A stretch of DNA of 21,207 nt from a virus, in the IMG/VR virus record IMGVR_UViG_3300041402_000782, positions 1-21,207 of that record. One strand, written 5' to 3'. Numbering within the stretch: position 1 is the stretch's first letter; the number at the start of each line of letters is the position of its first letter. A program made the position numbers and the translations under genes. Below are positions 6,901 to 12,912 of this stretch, in pieces. The notes under the pieces are model-generated. The model worked only from the letters and a program-made list of their open reading frames with translations, had not been told where the DNA came from and made no database searches.

Positions 6901-8626
6901 AACAGATGTCATATCAACTTCTATAGGAAGAATAATTGCTCTTGTTGACACAGTTTCGATAACAGATACTATAACAAATGCGGTATTCAAGCTGGTTTCT
7001 CTAGCCGACACGGTAGGCATTACCGATGCTGTCTCAACACTAATTAATAGAATTATAACTTTAGCGGATACGGTAAGTATTACTGATACCATTTCTATTA
7101 CGGCAAATTATATAAGAACCTTAGCCGATAACATTGGAATTACAGATGCTCTTACTACATTAGTAGATAGATTTGTAACTCTAGCAGATACGATAAATAT
7201 TACAGATACTATTAGTTCTATAGTATTCAAATTAATCTCTCTTGCTGATACAGTGGACATTACGGATGCTATTACAAGGATAGGAACATATATCAGGGCA
7301 ATCGCTGACGGTGTAAATATCACAGACACACTAGCCAGAACAGCTAATTACTTTAGGTCATTAGCAGATAGCGTTGGTATAACAGACACTATAACAAATC
7401 TTAGAAATTTGGTAGTTTCTTTAGCGGATACAGTAAATATTACAGATGCTATTGCTTCTATAGTATTCAAACTGGTTTCTCTTGCGGATACAGTTGGAAT
7501 CACGGATGTAATAACTAGGACAGGTACGTTTATAAGAAGTATCAGTGATACTGTAAATATTACAGATGCTTTATCAACTATCAGGTCTGTATTTGTTTCA
7601 TTAGCTGATAGTATTAATATAACAGATATCATCTCAACATTTATCACTAGGTTTGTAGCCTTGGCTGATACGGTAAATATTACCGATATAATGACCGCCG
7701 TAAAACTAGGTGCGGCAAAATTTGCATCCTTGGTTGATACAGTAGGAATCACGGATGCCATTACTACATCTAGGGATATTATTATAGCGTTGGCAGACGC
7801 TATTGGAATTACTGACATTATCTCTGCTACAAAGAGAGTAGTAATTGCTATTTCTGATGCTGTAACAATTACAGATATTTTTTCTGCAACGGGTACGTAT
7901 GTCAGACAAATTTCTGACGCTGTGGGAATTACAGATATAATAAGTGTATTTGCGGGCAGACTTGTACAACTTGCTGATTCTGTAGGAATAACCGACACAC
8001 TTAGTACATCTAGAGATATTATCGTAGGGTTAGTAGAAGCAATTGGAATTACGGATATTATTACTAGAGTAGGAACTTTTATTAGAGCAATTACTGATCC
8101 AGTAACAATTACAGATACGCTGACTAAAATAGGAACTTTTTTCAGAGCAATTGCTGATAACATAGGAATCACAGATGTTGTATCAACATTAGTAGGAAGA
8201 TTTGTAGCACTTGCAGACACAATTACAATTACTGATACTATATCTGTAGTTGGAAACTATGTAAGAAATCTAGCAGACACCATAGGAATTACAGATGTAA
8301 TTTCTAGAGTGCAACAATTTGTAAGAAGTATTTCGGAAGCAATTGATATCACAGACCAATTATCTATTGTTGGTACTTTTATAAGAAGTATTCAAGATGC
8401 TGTCACAATAACAGATGTTATAGCTACTCTAAAAACAGCAATAGTTTCTTTGGCTGACACAATTGGAATAACCGATGCTATTTCTGTAGTTGCAACACAA
8501 ATTATCTTTATTGCAAGAAAAATTAAAAAGACTTTATATTTGACACCAATAATTGCTAGAGATACTCTTTATTCTACACCCGTCATAGGCAAGATTCTTA
8601 AGACAACTCTTAAGACTAGAGATTAA
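3965..8626 (+). CDS. giant repeat fibre-like protein with 58 ITD repeats
   Basis: A 1553-residue protein whose first base overlaps the last base of the preceding gene (TAATG). Residues 1-350 are beta-propeller-like, with strands such as DVIVIFTGYDG and YVIFAEATDND and W-containing turns, similar in style to the preceding fibre. Residues 351-1516 are 58 back-to-back repeats of 20 residues, of the form A-D-T-V-G-I-T-D followed by about 12 hydrophobic/Thr/Arg residues. Units 13 and 45 have 23 residues. Residues 1517-1553 form a basic tail rich in K, R and T. There is no signal peptide or clear membrane helix. The architecture suggests a long virion fibre or shaft with a globular N-terminal domain. 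A tape-measure role is less likely because the repeats are not coiled-coil-like and a second, much shorter protein shares them. Function is inferred from context. Confidence 0.7.
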   Translation: MALYLVGLESLGASTEQKRVGVWKTTGDPTTLSNWSQEDKWLNFPEKIYSLWSVNDGDDIHVVTQHQDGIVRYSRFDTTTDAWITEGEIVVNQIHDTGPTAFGVSIGVRSDGDVIVIFTGYDGVTTQVYYAREEGAGWSAAILVSSEALKYMTAGVVVMGASDRAHFFYTNATDNDYQHRSLSSANVLDNEAVAEADAGINWHGVGRGISYTDNGDTIVKAPQALGTPDFELESFRLVSGANPAINSDAVGVEEVELINASIVACHVLDGTDTYVIFAEATDNDIYLYSQADGGAWASVEELEDAVTCNRISAEFYNRSGDKIGYVWLDGTTTNFDEYSLAVGNDYFASLDDAIGITDNIVTILGRYVIFTDPVGITDTVTNLSAYSRSNTDAVGIADTISRVGTYIKSVVDAVGITDTLSTAIDYIKSLADAVGITDTITAIIKVFVELTDTIGITDILSVTGSYVRELTDSVSITDALSITGTFIRTLADAVGITDALTTLINRFVALVDAVGITDTITTLINRIVTLVDTVNITDALSTLINRFVALADTVSITDAISNSVGRIITLADSVGITDTISEIGNYVRTIADTVGITDVIDAIKLGAAKFATLFDTVSITDTLSTAIDKIIALADSVSITDTLTTLINRFVALADTVGITDTLNALIARFVTLVDTISITDALTTLISRIVTLADTVGITDVLTTLVSRFVTLLDTVGITDSIAITGAYIRALADSVSITDAISKTGTFIRSLADVVGITDAITAAVYKLISLADTVGITDAVSNIGTYIRILSDTISITDAVSKVGTYIRTITDVEAITDAISLSVGRIVALVDSVNITDTITTIAIKIVALADTIGITDALTTLISRFVTLADTVGITDVVSITADYIRALSDAVGITDALSKTGTFVRSIADAVGIADVLAATVFKLVTLADTVGITDAISVIGNYVRIITDTVSITDVFSRIGTYIRTVVDTISITDVISTSIGRIIALVDTVSITDTITNAVFKLVSLADTVGITDAVSTLINRIITLADTVSITDTISITANYIRTLADNIGITDALTTLVDRFVTLADTINITDTISSIVFKLISLADTVDITDAITRIGTYIRAIADGVNITDTLARTANYFRSLADSVGITDTITNLRNLVVSLADTVNITDAIASIVFKLVSLADTVGITDVITRTGTFIRSISDTVNITDALSTIRSVFVSLADSINITDIISTFITRFVALADTVNITDIMTAVKLGAAKFASLVDTVGITDAITTSRDIIIALADAIGITDIISATKRVVIAISDAVTITDIFSATGTYVRQISDAVGITDIISVFAGRLVQLADSVGITDTLSTSRDIIVGLVEAIGITDIITRVGTFIRAITDPVTITDTLTKIGTFFRAIADNIGITDVVSTLVGRFVALADTITITDTISVVGNYVRNLADTIGITDVISRVQQFVRSISEAIDITDQLSIVGTFIRSIQDAVTITDVIATLKTAIVSLADTIGITDAISVVATQIIFIARKIKKTLYLTPIIARDTLYSTPVIGKILKTTLKTRD
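5588..5622 (+). repeat. 35-bp exact direct repeat, copy 1
   Basis: This segment of repeat unit 10 (encoding the TLINRFVALAD region) is identical over 35 bp to 5897-5931 in unit 15. Other units differ at many synonymous positions, so this pair reflects recent copying or gene conversion. Confidence 0.9.
5897..5931 (+). repeat. 35-bp exact direct repeat, copy 2
   Basis: The partner of 5588-5622, offset by 309 bp, which is five units of 60 bp plus the 9-bp insertion of unit 13. Recombination between the two copies would delete or duplicate five repeat units in frame. Confidence 0.9.
6104..7063 (+). repeat. two 480-bp superunits, each eight ITD repeats
   Basis: Units 19-26 (6104-6583) and 27-34 (6584-7063) match one-to-one by subtype. 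For example, 19 and 27 end in AYIRAL and DYIRAL, 20 and 28 share SKTGTF, 21 and 29 have YKLISL and FKLVTL, 24 and 32 have GRIVAL and GRIIAL, and 26 and 34 have TLISRF and TLINRI. Unit 35 (SITANYIRTL) restarts the order, and units 37-39 partly continue it. This indicates block duplication of eight units. Alignment was by eye. Confidence 0.7.
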
Positions 8627-8643
8627 TTAGGATAAGTGAAAAA

Positions 8644-8907
8644 ATGCCACTACCATGTCACGGAAATTGTAACGACAACTGCTGTTGTTTTCGTAATGTA
8701 ATTTGCCCTTTTTTGGAGGAAAATACAATAAAGGGTAGACGTTGGGGGTGTGAATTACTGCGTGAATTGGGAGATTGGGAATTGGTTCTTGCAGATAAAC
8801 GATATATGACAACTGTTCAAGATTTGTATAATACCACACCAGAACTAGATGGAATGAATTGTAGAGATTGGTTTTGCAAAGAGTTGATAGATGGCGACGC
8901 TTCCTGA
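8644..8907 (+). CDS. small cysteine-rich protein
   Basis: An 87-residue protein with nine cysteines at 5, 9, 13, 14, 15, 21, 36, 73 and 78. The N-terminal cluster of five cysteines in residues 5-15 (C-x3-C-x3-CCC) followed by C21 suggests metal binding, possibly zinc or an iron-sulfur cluster; YkgJ-type chelating proteins have comparable clusters, but no firm match is claimed. The middle (RRWGCELLRELGDWELV) is helix-like and amphipathic. The Shine-Dalgarno is weak (GGATAAG, about 8630-8636). It begins 17 bp after the long repeat protein and overlaps the second repeat protein by 17 bp, so it is translated within the fibre operon. An accessory, chaperone or virion role is possible. It is not a recognised family. 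Confidence 0.65.
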   Translation: MPLPCHGNCNDNCCCFRNVICPFLEENTIKGRRWGCELLRELGDWELVLADKRYMTTVQDLYNTTPELDGMNCRDWFCKELIDGDAS

Positions 8908-10504
8908 ACTAAGACCAAATGGAGATATTTCAAACTCAGGCCTGCTTTGGAATGATGATGCAGGAGTGACTCTTTGGGATGCGATAAATGATGATCCCGA
9001 TTCTCCGAACTCAATAGATTATGTAGACCACGATAATAGCCTCGATGCCGAGGCGGTAGTCGATTTAGGTTCTGTCCCTGTTGATTTCGTCAGCATGGAT
9101 ACGATTCTTATTGCTGGCTACTTCACCAAGGATGGAGCAAGAATCGACGACGATGTAAATGTCTATGTCGAGGTAACGGATAGCACAGAAGCAGTCGTCT
9201 ATATGGTGGAGGTTTTGCTTGCCTCATCGGATGCAGGTGGTGACGATACAGGATTGCAAACAGCGGGAACAATCACTTCCGCAGGTCAATCAGCAAGCGA
9301 TGATGACTGGAATGCCGCAAGACTTCATATCCGCTACGCCATGATCAAGTCGAAGAATTGGGACTCAGGTTCATTCCGGCTTGATGCAATCGAGATAAGG
9401 GGAACCTATACAGCCGGAGGAACAGCTTATATCCGTGATATTTTTGATGCTGTTGAAATTACTGATGTAGTAGTAATTACAGCAATCTACACCAGAAATA
9501 TCCCTGCCGCTATAGGAATAACCGATACAATATCAAGGGTGGGAACGTATATAAGGTCTACTGCTGACAGTGTAGGAATTACAGACATAATAAATACAGT
9601 TGTTGGTGTATTCATAAATCTAACAGACACGGTAGGGATTACAGATGCAATAACAGCGGCAATAGGTAAACTTGTAAATTTAGCAGATACGGTTGGAATT
9701 ACTGATACATTAATAAATGTACAAACCTATGTACGAAGTATTGCTGATTCTATAGGAATCACCGATGCAGTTTCTAGAGTAATAGATTTTGTTATATTAA
9801 TTAGTGACTCAGTAAGTATAACCGATATCCTTGCCAAAATTGGAACCTTTATAAGAACAGTTGCCGATACAATCGGAATTACTGACGCTATAACAGCAAT
9901 TATTAAAATATTTGTCAATTTGGTAGATGTGGTCAGTATAACCGACATTGTTGCTACGGTTGGGGAATATGTTAAAGTGATTACAGATGCGGTTAATATA
10001 ACCGACACATTTTCCAGAATTGGAACTTATATAAGAACAATTGCTGATACAGTATCTATAACAGATACTATCACAGCCGCTATTGGTAAAATAGTTTCCC
10101 TTGCTGATACTGTTGGTATCACAGATGTCATACAAGCTGTAAAAGGTGCGGTAGAATACTTTGTAAATCTTGCTGACACAGTAGGTATTACCGATACTCT
10201 TTCCAAGACTGGAATATACATCAGAAATGTTGTAGATTCTATTACAATAGTAGATGCAATAAGTAATATTAAAGCACTTGTTGTATCACTTCAGGATACA
10301 GTAGGTATTACAGATGCCATAATTAAAATTAAAGGACTGATTGCATTTATTTCGGATACAGTAAATATAACAGATACAATCTCTTTAATAGTTACTCAAA
10401 TTATAACTATTCTTTATCCGATTGAATTAAGAGTAAGGGCAACACTTATTATTGACAAAACGATTAGATTAAGCAGGAAGATTACAAAAAGTTTGAGGCA
10501 ATAA
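8891..10504 (+). CDS. second ITD-repeat fibre-like protein with jelly-roll N-terminus
   Basis: A 537-residue protein in three parts. Residues 1-184 are a beta-rich domain (LLWNDDAGVTLWDAINDD at about 19-36, SIDYVDHDN at about 42-50, then KSKNWDSGSFRLDAIEIRG at the end) that resembles the jelly-roll insert of the fibre gene at 2286. Residues 185-507 are 16 repeats of the same 20-residue ITD family as the 1553-residue protein. Residues 508-537 form a basic tail with several K and R. The 16th-to-tail junction and the tail chemistry parallel the longer protein, suggesting the same mode of anchoring or folding. The DNA of the N-terminal domain is more GC-rich than the repeats (28 of 60 G+C at 9001-9060). 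It is probably a shorter companion fibre, and carbohydrate binding by the N-terminal domain is inferred. Confidence 0.65.
   Translation: MATLPELRPNGDISNSGLLWNDDAGVTLWDAINDDPDSPNSIDYVDHDNSLDAEAVVDLGSVPVDFVSMDTILIAGYFTKDGARIDDDVNVYVEVTDSTEAVVYMVEVLLASSDAGGDDTGLQTAGTITSAGQSASDDDWNAARLHIRYAMIKSKNWDSGSFRLDAIEIRGTYTAGGTAYIRDIFDAVEITDVVVITAIYTRNIPAAIGITDTISRVGTYIRSTADSVGITDIINTVVGVFINLTDTVGITDAITAAIGKLVNLADTVGITDTLINVQTYVRSIADSIGITDAVSRVIDFVILISDSVSITDILAKIGTFIRTVADTIGITDAITAIIKIFVNLVDVVSITDIVATVGEYVKVITDAVNITDTFSRIGTYIRTIADTVSITDTITAAIGKIVSLADTVGITDVIQAVKGAVEYFVNLADTVGITDTLSKTGIYIRNVVDSITIVDAISNIKALVVSLQDTVGITDAIIKIKGLIAFISDTVNITDTISLIVTQIITILYPIELRVRATLIIDKTIRLSRKITKSLRQ
9443..10411 (+). repeat. 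16 tandem 60-bp units of the ITD repeat family
   Basis: Fifteen units of 60 bp and one of 69 bp (unit 12) exactly fill 9443-10411. The consensus is the same as in 5015-8512, including Ile-Thr-Asp at positions 6-8 in all units except 14 (Ile-Val-Asp). A 24-bp stretch at 10016-10039 is identical to 6857-6880 in the longer gene, so the two arrays share recent sequence exchange or common origin. Confidence 0.95.
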
Positions 10505-10505
10505 A

Positions 10506-10850
10506 ATGACTGATATTAAAGTTGAATTCATTTACCAAGAAGCATACGGTTATGAAATAAATGTAACAATAGTAGAGTGGGATGATGTCACCCAAGCATG
10601 GATAGCATCTGATATTTCCAGCTTTCCTACCAAACAATTCAAAATAGAAAAACCAGATAGAACAGATGTTACTGTAATTGCTGATTTTGATGAAACTGAT
10701 GGAAAAAATGGAATATTAGTTTATACCGTACCATCGGGATTAGGGCTCTTTAATCAAGTTGGATGGTATCAGTTGCAAGCCATAATAGCTAATGCATCTC
10801 AGTATTTTCCAACATCAAAAGTGGGGTTTACTGTAGATGATCCACTCTAA
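10506..10850 (+). CDS. BppU-like Ig-fold baseplate or fibre-adaptor protein
   Basis: A 114-residue all-beta protein. The pattern follows the N-terminal domain of phage baseplate upper proteins (BppU / DUF2479 type): a first strand pair (IKVEFIYQEAYGYEINVTIVEW), then FKIEKPDRTDVTVIADF, a D-x-x-N-G-I-L-V-Y-TVP strand, then GWYQLQAIIAN and a closing FTVDDPL. These domains usually attach fibres or receptor-binding proteins to the tail tip. GAGG at 10495-10498 precedes the ATG, which lies one base after the stop of the repeat gene. Its place at the end of the fibre block supports a fibre-adaptor or baseplate role. The family assignment is from memory of the pattern. Confidence 0.6.
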   Translation: MTDIKVEFIYQEAYGYEINVTIVEWDDVTQAWIASDISSFPTKQFKIEKPDRTDVTVIADFDETDGKNGILVYTVPSGLGLFNQVGWYQLQAIIANASQYFPTSKVGFTVDDPL

Positions 10851-10862
10851 AAAGGAGTTACA

Positions 10863-11696
10863 ATGAGCAGGGTTTTAGTGTTAGGGGCGGAAGGATATTT
10901 GGGGAGACACTTAGTAAAAAAGTTAAAGAGTGAGCCAAGTAATATAGTGCTTACTACAGATAGACGTGACCTTGATTTGAGAGATGGCTTTGATTGCTGG
11001 CAATATTTGGTTCATCAGCATCCAGATGAAATTTATCAATTGGCCGCTGATTCTGGAAGCATGGAATATATTTTATCTGACAAATTCTCATACGGGGATT
11101 CTACGTTAATGAATATCAATGTAATAACAGCACTCAAAAACACTGGTTTCAAGGGCAGGATTTTATTTCCAAGTTCATTTTATGCTTATAATACTGCTAA
11201 TAAATATGGTATTGAAAAATTATATAATGAACATCTCTATCTGAATTCTGGATTGGACGTTAGAATAGCTAGATTATTCAGTATATATGGCCCAGGTGAA
11301 GAACTGAATTCTCCTAGAGAGAAGGTAACAACGGCTTTTTGTAGAAAAGTTATACAGGCTGATATTGGAAAACCCTTGATTTTACGGGGAAGGCACGATC
11401 AGGTTCGATATTTTCTATATATAACAGATGCAATAGATGCTCTTATAACTCAAATGTTAGGTCCGATGAGAGGTTGTTACGATGTGGCAGGTAGTAAAGC
11501 AATTAATTTTCAGAAGCTAATTGATGAAATTATAACAGTTGATAGTAGAAATATCAGAACGGTTTGGGCAAATGCACAGTGGGAAGAGCCGATTACTCCA
11601 TTGAATAAACTGAACTGGAAACCCAAGATTGAATTTGAAGCTGGAATTAAACGTTTATATAATTGGGTAGGAGAGGAATTAAATGAACTACATTGA
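10863..11696 (+). CDS. GDP-mannose 3,5-epimerase-like NAD-dependent sugar epimerase/dehydratase
   Basis: A 277-residue extended SDR enzyme. GAEGYLG (residues 8-14) is the NAD-binding glycine motif, SSFYAY holds the catalytic Ser position, and YGIEK is the Tyr-x3-Lys pair. Similarity is strongest to GDP-mannose 3,5-epimerase: LAADSGSMEYI parallels its AADMGGMGFI, and REKVTTAFCRK parallels REKAPAAFCRK, retaining the Lys that assists catalysis in the plant enzyme. The Cys of its SSACIYP motif is Tyr here, so 3,5-epimerisation may be altered or replaced by another nucleotide-sugar reaction. The protein is shorter than the plant enzyme (about 370 residues). AGGAG at 10853-10857 sets the start, and the gene overlaps the next by 14 bp. 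It opens the sugar cassette and probably acts in the cytoplasm on a nucleotide sugar. Confidence 0.78.
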   Translation: MSRVLVLGAEGYLGRHLVKKLKSEPSNIVLTTDRRDLDLRDGFDCWQYLVHQHPDEIYQLAADSGSMEYILSDKFSYGDSTLMNINVITALKNTGFKGRILFPSSFYAYNTANKYGIEKLYNEHLYLNSGLDVRIARLFSIYGPGEELNSPREKVTTAFCRKVIQADIGKPLILRGRHDQVRYFLYITDAIDALITQMLGPMRGCYDVAGSKAINFQKLIDEIITVDSRNIRTVWANAQWEEPITPLNKLNWKPKIEFEAGIKRLYNWVGEELNELH

Positions 11697-12912
11697 AAGA
11701 GATACTTGTAGAATGGATGGAAGTAAACTAGAAACAGTATTGGATTTTGGTAGTATATATCCATCAAATTTTATAAATAAGGATAATTCTAAGGTGAGGG
11801 TTCCACTTGAGTTATGTAGAGGTACTACATCTAACTTGATACAATTACGACATACAATGGATAGAGATATACTTTATAGAAACTATTGGTACAGGTCAGA
11901 CCTAAATTCATCTATGGTAGAATCCCTAAGAGACATTGTGGTAAAGGTACAATACAAAATACATTTATTTGCTGAGGAAGTGGTCGTAGATATAGGTGCT
12001 AATGATGGAACAATGTTATCAATGTTTCCCAAGTACAGTGTGACTGTTGGTTTTGATCCTGCGAATAATTTGAAAGATATTGCAAGCACCCGTTGTACAC
12101 ATTTTATAAATGATTACTTTACAGCAGATAAATATCCTTTGAAAAAGAAAGCAAAGATTGTAACCAGCATAGCTATGTTCTATGACTTGGAAGACCCTAG
12201 TATTTTTGTAAAGGACGTAAAGAAAATTTTAGCAGATAATGGTATTTGGATAATACAATTGACCGATCTGCTATCAATGATGAAGGTCAATGCCTTTGAT
12301 ACCATCGTACATGAACACCTAGAGTATTATTCACTTGAAGTTTTATGTGAACTGATGAGAATGAATGACATGCACGTTTTTGACGTAAATTATAACCGTG
12401 TAAATGGAGGAAGTATTCGGGCTTATGTGGGTCATGCAGGTTTTAGAATAACAAAGAGAAGTGTAACCAGAGCATTTCAAAAGGAGCGTGAATATATGTC
12501 TTCTTTTGAAAATCCTTGGAAATCATTCAAAGAGCGTGTAGAAAATATCAAAGAAACTACGATGAATTTTATCCACGATGAGATTGGTAAAGGAAAGACT
12601 ATATATGGTATGGGTGCATCCACAAAAGGGAATACACTTTTACAATATTTTGGTTTGACACCTAATGAAATTATAGCCATCGCAGAGGTAAATGAAGCTA
12701 AATATGGTTTGAAGACAGTTGGAACAGGTATCCCAATTGTTCCCGAAACAGAAGCTTTGATGGTGCAACCCGATTATTTCTTAGTATTACCGTGGCATTT
12801 TATTGATAATTTTGTAGATAGAAATCAGAAATATCTAGAAGCTGGTGGAAAATTTATTGTACCTTGTCCAGAACCAGCAGTCATAAGTAAAGGTGGTAAA
12901 GAACTTCTATGA
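11683..12912 (+). CDS. sugar C-methyltransferase-like protein (TylCIII/TcaB9/NovU type)
   Basis: A 409-residue protein with the three-part layout of deoxysugar C-methyltransferases: an N-terminal Methyltransf_13-like region (1-75, ending NYWYRSDLNSSM), a SAM domain (VVDIGANDG at 102-110; SVTVGFDP) and a Methyltransf_14-like C-terminal domain (YGMGASTKGNTLLQYFG at 308-324; LPWHFIDNF at 369-377). The HEHLEYYS motif at 210-217 includes the proposed catalytic Glu-His of this family, and NGGSIRAYV follows at 241-249. The N-terminal zinc site looks degenerate: the expected CxxC pairs read CRMD (9-12) and CRGT (45-48). The family methylates a carbon of dTDP-keto-deoxysugars; the substrate here is unknown. 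AGGAGAGG at 11669-11676 gives a strong start. It overlaps the genes on both sides. Confidence 0.85.
   Translation: MNYIERDTCRMDGSKLETVLDFGSIYPSNFINKDNSKVRVPLELCRGTTSNLIQLRHTMDRDILYRNYWYRSDLNSSMVESLRDIVVKVQYKIHLFAEEVVVDIGANDGTMLSMFPKYSVTVGFDPANNLKDIASTRCTHFINDYFTADKYPLKKKAKIVTSIAMFYDLEDPSIFVKDVKKILADNGIWIIQLTDLLSMMKVNAFDTIVHEHLEYYSLEVLCELMRMNDMHVFDVNYNRVNGGSIRAYVGHAGFRITKRSVTRAFQKEREYMSSFENPWKSFKERVENIKETTMNFIHDEIGKGKTIYGMGASTKGNTLLQYFGLTPNEIIAIAEVNEAKYGLKTVGTGIPIVPETEALMVQPDYFLVLPWHFIDNFVDRNQKYLEAGGKFIVPCPEPAVISKGGKELL

Larger units (their letters stand above)
5015..8512 (+). repeat. 58 tandem 60-bp units (20-residue ITD repeat)
   Basis: Counting the translated units gives 56 units of 60 bp and two of 69 bp (units 13 and 45), exactly filling 5015-8512. 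Nearly invariant positions are Asp 2 and Ile-Thr-Asp 6-8; position 5 is mostly G, S or N, and positions 17-20 are usually hydrophobic with R, K or V. Typical units end in LINRFVAL, TGTYIRSL or VFKLVSL. The third codon positions vary widely between units, so most of the array is old and held by selection on the protein. A few neighbours are nearly identical in DNA. Confidence 0.97.

Noticed and set aside
5359-8220. Long reverse-strand open frames across the repeat array (up to 290 codons)
   Set aside because: They come from the 60-bp periodicity: a reverse frame free of stops in one unit tends to stay free in all. They lack ribosome sites, and the forward frame carries the conserved pattern.
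5015-8512. CRISPR-like array because of regular 60-bp spacing
   Set aside because: There are no unique spacers between fixed repeats, the reading frame is open throughout, and variation falls largely at synonymous sites, so it is a coding tandem repeat.
3965-8626. Tape-measure protein for the 1553-residue gene
   Set aside because: The repeats are not heptad coiled coil, no membrane helices or lysozyme domain are seen, and a second short gene carries the same repeat.
9727-10221. Reverse-strand open frames in the second repeat array
   Set aside because: Same shadow effect of the repeats; low-complexity products and no start signals.
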